Assembly: GCF_001027285.1 (NCBI RefSeq)
Contig: NZ_CP011509.1
Span: 174,501 to 238,500, forward strand
Direction of reading: 5' to 3'
DNA length: 64,000 nt
DNA from: Archangium gephyra
Lineage (GTDB): Bacteria > Myxococcota > Myxococcia > Myxococcales > Myxococcaceae
The position numbers and the translations under genes are program-made. A model generated the notes under the pieces. The model was not told the origin of the DNA. It was given only the letters and a program-made list of their open reading frames with translations, and did not search any database. Each line of letters starts with the position of its first letter. Within the stretch, counting starts at the first letter, position 1. Of this stretch, positions 8,525 through 15,614 are shown one piece after another.

Positions 8525-9187
8525 CTACCGCGAGCCGGGCGGGTTTGCCAAGGAGCCAGCGTCCTCGGAGGAGGGCGGTCCGTCCTGGGTGCCGCCGTCC
8601 TGCTGCGTTCCGCCGTCCAGCAGCGCCTCCCAGTCTATCTCCGGCCATCCGTCCTTCCGCGTGCCCCCGTCCAGCGATGGGGGACGCACGGCCCGGATGC
8701 GCTCGCGGGCAACGACTCCGCCGTCGAATGCGTGCAGACGAAGGGTGGCCTCGACGCACTCCGGCCCGATTCCGGTGAAGTGCTCATCGAACAGCATGAA
8801 GTGCACCGTCCTGCCGTACCAGTAGCCAGGCTCGAGAACCATGAGGTTCTCCGCCCGGTTCAAGGCGGAGATGACATCCGCGTGGATGGACATGACGGAG
8901 CCACGTTCGCAATCCGCGACGATTCCGATACTCACATCGATGCTCGGAATGAACCGCCTGTCCAGGCGCAACGCACCCCCTTCGGGACTCACCAGGACTC
9001 GCGCCGAAACCGTCAACCCATCGTATTGGATGTCTTGAACTTCCATGATGACGCGAGCGGGGAGCTGAATACCCGCGCCGCTGACGGCCCCCCGGCTCGA
9101 GGAGGAGGCTCGCTTCCCAAAGAAGGGGAACCCCGAACAGGCCACCAGCAGGAGCAGGGAAGCAAGTCCGATTCCAGGAGCGCTCAT
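8525..9187 (-). CDS. Lipoprotein of unknown function, coupled to upstream metalloprotease-like gene
   Basis: 220 aa from ATG 9187. This start was preferred because it overlaps the upstream stop as ATGA (4 bp), indicating translational coupling; ATG 9193 is an alternative. The signal peptide MSAPGIGLASLLLLVACSG carries a lipobox (LVAC). The mature part has a Ser-rich linker, a beta-rich core (ARVIMEVQDIQYDGLTVSARVLVSPEGG) and a C-terminal Asp/Gly/Thr-rich tail with repeated DGGTQ units. No family is recognised. Coupling to the HExxH lipoprotein suggests a joint envelope role. Confidence 0.75.
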   Translation of the reverse strand: MSAPGIGLASLLLLVACSGFPFFGKRASSSSRGAVSGAGIQLPARVIMEVQDIQYDGLTVSARVLVSPEGGALRLDRRFIPSIDVSIGIVADCERGSVMSIHADVISALNRAENLMVLEPGYWYGRTVHFMLFDEHFTGIGPECVEATLRLHAFDGGVVARERIRAVRPPSLDGGTRKDGWPEIDWEALLDGGTQQDGGTQDGPPSSEDAGSLANPPGSR

Positions 9188-9789
9188 TCGCATGACGTCC
9201 TCGTGCCTTTCGCGTCGACACACGCGCATTCGGCAATGGGCTCGTTGTCAGGGTCGTTGCCAGGAACGTTGTGACCTTGCCCATGGTCCCAGCCACATGA
9301 ATGTGCCAGCTCGTGGATGACCACCTTGGTGATGCACTCCCGCGAGGCCGGGTCCTCACACCAGTGGGTCTCCTTGACCGGATAGAACCGATTGAGCGTT
9401 CCCGACCTGGGGACATACGTGAACGCAAGAACGGCCTTGCCGGAATGCTCACTCTGCTCCCTGCACTTCTGCCGGCTCCACTCGCCGCAGGTCACCGTGA
9501 GGGTGCTGCACTGCCGGCTCATGCAACTCATCATGCAACTCATGAGGAGCTCGTCATCAATCCGCACCGCCTCCTCGATGCCCTCCTCGACCGTGGGCAG
9601 CTCGATGGAGGCGGGACAGCTCGTCTTCATCTGTGTCCCGGGTGGGCGCGCAACGGGAGTCGCGGTCGCACACCCGGCGCAGACAAGAGACCCGAGCGTC
9701 AACGCGAAGCCAAGGACCCATGAGGACCAGGTGAGCCCCGCCGTGGAGACCGTGCCTGACGGAGTGCAACGTATCGGGAGCAACTGCAC
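9184..9789 (-). CDS. Lipoprotein with HExxHxxGxxH zinc-protease-like motif
   Basis: A 201-aa protein. The signal peptide ends VCAGC (Cys40). The mature protein is Cys-rich (at least ten Cys), consistent with disulfides outside the cytoplasm. Residues 157-173 read VIHELAHSCGWDHGQGH, which provides H159, E160, H163 and a third ligand H169, the metzincin-like HExxHxxGxxH pattern. No Met-turn is obvious. Zinc hydrolase activity is therefore plausible, but the domain is short and may be a non-enzymatic relative. It overlaps the downstream lipoprotein gene by 4 bp (ATGA). No family name is assigned. Confidence 0.75.
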   Translation of the reverse strand: MQLLPIRCTPSGTVSTAGLTWSSWVLGFALTLGSLVCAGCATATPVARPPGTQMKTSCPASIELPTVEEGIEEAVRIDDELLMSCMMSCMSRQCSTLTVTCGEWSRQKCREQSEHSGKAVLAFTYVPRSGTLNRFYPVKETHWCEDPASRECITKVVIHELAHSCGWDHGQGHNVPGNDPDNEPIAECACVDAKGTRTSCE

Positions 9790-9834
9790 CTCGGTGAGAA
9801 ATCCGGCCGGACCCTACTGCCATTCCCACCCGGT

Positions 9835-10317
9835 CTACACCGAGCCGAGCAGCTTCTCGAAGAACGCCGCCTTCTCTTCCCGGTACTCGTCCATCGGCCT
9901 GCCTTCCCACCTCGCCTTCAGCGCGTCGTACTCCGCCAACAGCCTCGCGTCCGCGCGCAGCAGGTCCCTCGCCCTCGAGAAGAAGTCGCGGCTCCCTCCC
10001 ATCGCCGTGAGCTGGATTCCCAACGGCACCTCCAGCGTCTCGTCCTGGAAGCTCGAGAACTCGGACGTGCGGTCACTCGCCTCGTTCCGCGCGTAATGTC
10101 CCGCCAGCACCGCCTCCGCTTCCGCGAAGCGCTCGGGCGGCACCCGCACCTGGATGTCCAGGTCCCCCTTCGTCCGGACTCCCGGGGTCGCCGTGCTCCC
10201 CACGTGCTGGATGTCCGCGTACGGCAGCAACGCGGACAGCCGCGCGTGGTGCCCGCGAAAGGCCTCTTCCGCCCTCTCGCGAACCTGCTCGTGGGAGTGA
10301 AATCGTACGTTTCCCAT
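9835..10317 (-). CDS. GrpB/UPF0157 family nucleotidyltransferase-like protein
   Basis: A 160-aa protein starting at ATG 10317 after AAGGGGG. It matches the GrpB family along its full length. The nucleotidyltransferase-like core HVGSTATPGVRTKGDLDIQV holds GS and the D-x-D pair, followed by the characteristic C-terminal FFSRARDLLRADARLLAEYDALK. The family shares the nucleotidyltransferase fold, but its substrate is unknown. It is divergently arranged with the FHA gene across about 80 bp, which must hold both promoters. Confidence 0.9.
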   Translation of the reverse strand: MGNVRFHSHEQVRERAEEAFRGHHARLSALLPYADIQHVGSTATPGVRTKGDLDIQVRVPPERFAEAEAVLAGHYARNEASDRTSEFSSFQDETLEVPLGIQLTAMGGSRDFFSRARDLLRADARLLAEYDALKARWEGRPMDEYREEKAAFFEKLLGSV

Positions 10318-10397
10318 CAGTCCCCCTTTGTCTCACCGCGAAAACACCCGCTCGAGTAGGCTTACCCTCTGTCCGAGTACGCAGGGGGGCCTCACGA

Positions 10398-11369
<972 letters not shown>

Positions 11370-11444
11370 GCCAGCGGAAGTAAGTTCTTTCAGGGGTGCT
11401 CTTGCAGCAGCGCAGGGGGCGCCTTCCGGGCGCGCGGCGTGCCG

Positions 11445-11467
11445 ACTGGTCCGACAGTCGGACCAGT
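11445..11467. promoter_or_regulatory. Perfect 23-bp inverted repeat, possible operator
   Basis: Arms ACTGGTCCGAC (11445-11455) and GTCGGACCAGT (11457-11467) are perfect reverse complements around a single A. No T-run follows, so it does not look like an intrinsic terminator. It lies between the FHA gene and the lipoprotein gene, about 150 bp upstream of the latter's start. Its size and symmetry are typical of operators for dimeric helix-turn-helix repressors. No matching regulator gene is adjacent; the LysR gene is about 1 kb away. Confidence 0.5.
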
Positions 11468-11618
11468 TGCGCCTCATCGCCGCCGGAACCTCCCCCCTGA
11501 CAGGAGTGACTCCTCCTGGCTTGGCCACGCGTCAGTCCGGACGCCAGGAGGCGCTGGCGGGAGCACAGGCTGTCAGCAATACTCCGAGGCTCCCCCTCTG
11601 TCTCAGCAAGGAGCCCCC

Positions 11619-11933
11619 ATGCGTCTGTCGAAGCTGTTCGCCGCCGCCTGCCTGTCGCTGACCCTCGCCGCCTGTGGCGGGACCGAGTCCACCGACGAGT
11701 CCGTGCCGCCCGAGGACCTCTCCAGCGTGGAGCAGCGGGTGGAGCCCGTGCCCCTGTGCCCCCCCGGCGAGCAGACCCTCTACTGGACGGAGTACGGGGC
11801 GTGCGGCGGGTGCCTCTATCTGCGCCAGCCGGGCACGCCCGTCCGCAAGTACGCGGCCTGCTCCGGCAACGTCTCCGGGACGAAGTCGCTCATCGGCAAC
11901 TCCTGCCAGTCCGGGTGCGTGCTGGAGCCCTGA
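11619..11933 (+). CDS. Small Cys-rich lipoprotein
   Basis: A 104-aa protein from ATG 11619 with AAGGAG 6 nt upstream. The signal peptide MRLSKLFAAACLSLTLAACG ends in a clear lipobox (LAAC). The mature domain has an acidic linker and a Cys-rich module (CPPG, ACGGCLYL, ACSG, SCQSGC), likely with three disulfides. The 250 bp upstream contain the 23-bp palindrome. Unknown function, probably surface-exposed or periplasmic. Confidence 0.8.
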   Translation: MRLSKLFAAACLSLTLAACGGTESTDESVPPEDLSSVEQRVEPVPLCPPGEQTLYWTEYGACGGCLYLRQPGTPVRKYAACSGNVSGTKSLIGNSCQSGCVLEP

Positions 11934-11935
11934 GC

Positions 11936-12262
11936 TCAGAGCACCTGCTGGAACGCGCTCGCCAGCTTCGCCTTCGGAACGGCGCCGACAATCTGGCCCA
12001 CCACCTTGCCCTGCTTGAAGAAGAGCAGGGTGGGCATCGAGCGGATGCCGTACTCCTGCGCCGTCACCAGGTTGTCGTCCACGTCGATCCGCGTCACCTT
12101 CACCCGGCCCTTGTACTCGGAGGCGAGCGACTCCAGCGCCGGCTTGAGGGCGCGGCACGGTCCACACCACTGCGCCGTGAAGTCCACCAGCACCGGCTCC
12201 TCCGCCTCCAACACCTCGCGGCGGAAGTCCGGGTCCTTCAGGTCGATGATGTCCGTGCTCAT
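11936..12262 (-). CDS. trxA: Thioredoxin
   Basis: A 108-aa thioredoxin. ATG 12262 was chosen because it gives the standard family length. The active site VLVDFTAQWCGPC holds C33 and C36, and the cis-proline motif RSMPTLLFF and the GAVPKAKL C-terminal helix are present. There is no signal peptide, so it acts as a cytoplasmic dithiol-disulfide reductant. It follows the LysR gene in the same orientation after a 175-bp gap that carries a 19-bp palindrome, so it may have its own promoter. Confidence 0.96.
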   Translation of the reverse strand: MSTDIIDLKDPDFRREVLEAEEPVLVDFTAQWCGPCRALKPALESLASEYKGRVKVTRIDVDDNLVTAQEYGIRSMPTLLFFKQGKVVGQIVGAVPKAKLASAFQQVL

Positions 12263-12416
12263 GGCGTGTCCCTCTCGGGGTGGGCGCGTCCTGGCCGCCA
12301 TGGCCCTCGCCCCACCTTCCACGCAAAGACTTAACGGCGGCGGCCCGGACGGACGAGAGCCCGCCACGCAATGGATTGTTCCGCGAAGAGCCCCGCCGGG
12401 GCCGGTCTTCCACAAG

Positions 12417-12435
12417 TTGTCCAACTGTTGGACAA
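12417..12435. promoter_or_regulatory. 19-bp perfect inverted repeat between LysR gene and trxA
   Basis: TTGTCCAAC (12417-12425) and GTTGGACAA (12427-12435) flank one T. It begins 3 bp past the LysR stop codon on the minus strand and lies about 155 bp upstream of trxA. It could be a weak terminator stem for the LysR transcript (no U-run seen) or an operator. Its core resembles the half-site GTCCRAC of the 11445-11467 palindrome. Confidence 0.4.
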
Positions 12436-12437
12436 GT

Positions 12438-13397
12438 TCAGGAAGAGCGCCCCCGGGAGGCTGGCTTCGGAGGGCCTGACGGTGCGGCGCTCTCCTCCCA
12501 GGGAAGCGCGGCGCGGCGCTCGGCGAGCATGTCGAGGAAGGCGCGCACCTTGGAAGGCAGCTGCCGGCTGCTCGGGTAGACGGCGTAGAGGGGCTGGCCC
12601 GGCGGCGTCACCGCCTCCAGCACCGGGACGAGCACGCCCGTGCGCACGTCGTCCGCGACGAGCACCGTGGGCAGGCGCACCAGGCCCAGTCCCGCTCGCG
12701 CCGCCGCATGTCCGGCCCGTACGCTCGGCACCTGCAGCCGTCCACTCACCGGCACCGTGCGCGCGCCTCGCGGGCCCGTGAAGAACCACACCTCGTCCGT
12801 GCCCGGCTCGGCGATCAGCACGCACTCATGGCCCTCGAGTGCCTCCGGTGACCGCGGCGTGCCGCGCCGGCTGAGGTAGGCCGGGCTCGCGTAATACCCG
12901 GTGCGCAGGTGTCCGAGTTGCTTCGCCACCATGGACGAGTCCATCAGCGGCCCGGTGCGCAGCGCCAGGTCGTACTCCTCGGCGATGAGGTCCACGTGCG
13001 CCTGGGCGAGCGACAGCTGCACGCGCACCTGCGGGTGGCGCAGGAGGAACTCGGAGAGCACCGGGGTGAGCAGCTCGCCCAGCAGCGAGAACGTGGCCAC
13101 CCGCAGCGTGCCCCGGGGAGTGCCCCGCGACTCGCTCACCGCCCGGTTCACCGCCCGCGCCTCCGCGACGAGCCGCGCGCAGTGGGCGTGGTACTCGCGC
13201 CCCGATTCGGTGAGCCGCAGCCGCCGCGTGTTGCGCTCGAGCAGCCGTGTCCCCAGCCGCTCCTCCAGCGCCGCCAGCCTGCGGCTCACCGTGGACTTGC
13301 GCAGCCCCAGCCGCGCCGCCGCCGCGGTGATGCCTCCCGCGCTCACCACCTCGGCGAACACGAGCATGTCATCGAGCAACGGAGGAGTCGGGGACAT
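12438..13397 (-). CDS. LysR-family transcriptional regulator
   Basis: 319 aa from ATG 13397, which opens at the helix-turn-helix. Residues 5-65 form the LysR winged helix (MLVFAEVVSAGGITAAAARLGLRKSTVSRRLAALEERLG), and the remaining residues form the substrate-binding effector domain (TLRVATFSLLGELLTPVLSEFLLRHPQVRVQL). The arrangement resembles the DsdA/CrgA subgroup often called LysR family regulators of quinone or efflux genes; the effector is unknown. It is divergent from the astacin-FBA protease gene across 180 bp, so that gene is its most likely target. Confidence 0.92.
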   Translation of the reverse strand: MSPTPPLLDDMLVFAEVVSAGGITAAAARLGLRKSTVSRRLAALEERLGTRLLERNTRRLRLTESGREYHAHCARLVAEARAVNRAVSESRGTPRGTLRVATFSLLGELLTPVLSEFLLRHPQVRVQLSLAQAHVDLIAEEYDLALRTGPLMDSSMVAKQLGHLRTGYYASPAYLSRRGTPRSPEALEGHECVLIAEPGTDEVWFFTGPRGARTVPVSGRLQVPSVRAGHAAARAGLGLVRLPTVLVADDVRTGVLVPVLEAVTPPGQPLYAVYPSSRQLPSKVRAFLDMLAERRAALPWEESAAPSGPPKPASRGRSS

Positions 13398-13577
13398 GGG
13401 CCGCCAGCCTACGCCTCCCGCGCGCGGCCCTGGTGGCGAAATGGGAGGAAGCTCCCCTCCGGGGTTGTGACGCACCTCACCTCCGGGCGGTGACGCCTGT
13501 CACAGCCCCCGCGCGGCCCCGGTGGCAACGTGCCTCTCACCTGGCCACCTCCGCCAGCACCAAGGATGAATCCCGTC

Positions 13578-15224
13578 ATGTCGCCTCACGTCCGCACGCC
13601 GCGCTCTCTTCTCGCCACCCTCTCCCTCGGAGGGCTCCTCCTGTCCCCGCTGGGCTGTGACGGGAACATGAACCCGGGGGACGCCGGGAGCGAAGAGGAG
13701 CTCAGCGCCACGTCCCAGCCCGCTTATGCCATCGCGACGCGGAAGTGGCCCACCCTGACCATTCCCGTGTGCTGGGAGACCAGCGGCTACGCCACGGAGA
13801 AGGGCTGGGTCAAAGCCGCCGTGGAGAACACCTGGTCCGCCGCCTCGGGCCTCTCGTTCTCCGGCTGGGGAAGCTGCGCCTCCTCCTCCACGGGAGTCCG
13901 CATCCAGGTCGCGGACGTGAATCCCCATACCAAGGGCATCGGCACCGACATCAACGGCCTGCTGAGCGGCATGGTGCTCAACTTCACCTTCAACACCTGG
14001 AGCCCCGCGTGCCAGGGCATGCGCCAGGACTGCATCGAGGACATCGCGGTGCACGAGTTCGGTCACGCGGCCGGCTTCGACCACGAGCAGAACCGGACGG
14101 ATACGCCCTCGAACTGCAATGACAGACCCACGGGGGGCTACGGCGACTGGAAGATGTCCGCCTGGGACCTGCGGAGCGTGATGAACTACTGCAACCCGGA
14201 GTGGAACGGCGACGGCTTCCTCAGCGCGCTCGACAAGCAGGCCGTGGGAGAGCTCTATGGCCTGCTCGCCAACCCGGATGGCAGCGCCGGCAACATGAAT
14301 GGCTGGAGCGTCACCCAGAACGGCGGCAACGGCTGGCTCGCGGCGGGCGGCGAGTTCCGCACCTCCTACGAGTGGAGCAAGCGCACGCAGCTCATCGACC
14401 TCCACACCCGCGGCTTCACGGCCGCCGAGCTCGCCGCGGCCCCGCCCATCGAGATTTCAGAGGAGTTCCGCCGCACCTGGTGCCCGGACTCCTACTTCCT
14501 CAAGGTGCAGCTGCTCGACGCGAACATGAATGTCGTGGACACCTTCGACACGGGCGAGGTGCAGCAGACGGGCCCCTGTGACAACAACGGGGCCTGGGAG
14601 AAGGTGTCCCATGTCTTCACCGGCTACGGCAAGAACACGGGCACGGTGCGCTACGTCCGCTGGGAGGACGGCGGCGTGGACTCCGAGTGGTGGTGGGGCC
14701 ACTACGGCGCGGCCCTGCGCAACGCCGTCCTCAAGGTGCGCAAGAACCAGCTCGTCAACGGTGATGCCTCCGGCAATACCCTGAATGGCTGGACCCTCAC
14801 CGAGAACGGCGGCAACGGCTGGCTCGCGGAGGGCGGGGCGTTCCACACCTCCTACGAGTGGAGCAAGCGCACGCAGCTCATCGACCTCTACAGCGCCGGG
14901 TACTCGCAGGCCGCGCTTTCCAGCTCGCCCCCCATCTTCGTGTCCGAGCAGTTCAAGCGCTTCTATTGCCCGGACACGTACTTCCTCAAGGTGGAGCTGC
15001 TCGACGCCAACATGAACGTCCTGGCGGCGTATGACACGGGCGAGGTCTCCCAGCCGGGCCCGTGTGACTACGCTGCCGCCTGGGAGAAGGTCTCCCACAC
15101 GTTCACCCACTACGGCCCGGGCGCGCGGTATGTCCGCTGGAGCGACGGCGGCGTGGACTCCGAGTGGTGGTGGGGCCACTACGGTGTCGTGATGGATGAC
15201 GCGGTCGTGGCCGTGTTCCGGTAG
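13578..15224 (+). CDS. Astacin-like metalloprotease lipoprotein with two tandem FBA (F-box-associated) domains
   Basis: 548 aa from ATG 13578 (ATG 13566 possible). The signal peptide ends LLSPLGC, a likely lipidated Cys. Residues 45-230 form a zinc protease domain with DIAVHEFGHAAGFDHEQNR (H159, E160, H163, H169), the astacin HExxHxxGFxHExxR signature, and a Met-turn SVMNYC (M202). Residues about 240-392 and 398-548 are two copies of one 145-aa module containing NGGNGWL, SYEWSKRTQLIDL, SYFLKVQLLDANMNV, WEKVSHVFTGYG and RYVRW-DGGVDSEWWWGHYG. This pattern matches the eukaryotic FBA domain of Fbs1-type F-box proteins, which binds N-glycans. Secreted degradation of glycoproteins, perhaps of prey, is inferred. 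Confidence 0.85.
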   Translation: MSPHVRTPRSLLATLSLGGLLLSPLGCDGNMNPGDAGSEEELSATSQPAYAIATRKWPTLTIPVCWETSGYATEKGWVKAAVENTWSAASGLSFSGWGSCASSSTGVRIQVADVNPHTKGIGTDINGLLSGMVLNFTFNTWSPACQGMRQDCIEDIAVHEFGHAAGFDHEQNRTDTPSNCNDRPTGGYGDWKMSAWDLRSVMNYCNPEWNGDGFLSALDKQAVGELYGLLANPDGSAGNMNGWSVTQNGGNGWLAAGGEFRTSYEWSKRTQLIDLHTRGFTAAELAAAPPIEISEEFRRTWCPDSYFLKVQLLDANMNVVDTFDTGEVQQTGPCDNNGAWEKVSHVFTGYGKNTGTVRYVRWEDGGVDSEWWWGHYGAALRNAVLKVRKNQLVNGDASGNTLNGWTLTENGGNGWLAEGGAFHTSYEWSKRTQLIDLYSAGYSQAALSSSPPIFVSEQFKRFYCPDTYFLKVELLDANMNVLAAYDTGEVSQPGPCDYAAAWEKVSHTFTHYGPGARYVRWSDGGVDSEWWWGHYGVVMDDAVVAVFR

Positions 15225-15614
15225 GCCCACGCCTCCCGCCCACGCCTTCCAGAGGCGGCTCGCCGTGGGGACCCGCCCCCGGCAGGGCCACCGGCGCGAG
15301 GCCCGCCTCCACTCGCGCCACGCGGGCGGCTTCGGACGGACGGGCCAGCCACTGCGTGGCGGGCTTGCGCGTATCGGCGGCGGTGAGGACGCAGAGGCCC
15401 ACGCAGCCCACGAGGGCGACGGTGGCGGCACGGGGAAGGGCTCGACGCAGGCGTGCTCCAGGTACGGAGGAGGCCGCCACCCCAATCGAGCCCGCGGAGG
15501 GCGAAGGGCGGTGGGTCCGAGCGGGGGGGTAGCAACCTTCCGCCGGTCCGTCCGATAATTCCCGAGCGGCAAGAATTCCCCTCACCCACCGCCCCTCTCC
15601 GGAGCACCCCCTCC
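15225..15614 (-). other. 390-bp intergenic stretch; possible small membrane-protein ORF on the minus strand
   Basis: No convincing gene is seen between the protease and the Ala-rich protein. A minus-strand frame from 15585 encodes one hydrophobic segment (AATVALVGCVGLCVLTAA) followed by RKPATQWLARPSEAARVARVEAGL, but it runs 120 bp antisense into the protease gene and has no recognisable family. It could be a small membrane protein or chance coding in GC-rich DNA. The promoter of the gene at 15615 must also lie here. Confidence 0.25.

Noticed and set aside
9970-10096. Plus-strand frame opposite the GrpB gene that looks like a 234-aa protein
   Set aside because: It lies antisense to GrpB and the HExxH lipoprotein, has no ribosome site, and no family match; the minus-strand genes are better supported.
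15103-15585. Minus-strand ORF as a confident membrane protein gene
   Set aside because: It runs antisense into the protease gene, has no clear ribosome site, and no family; recorded only as a possible small ORF.
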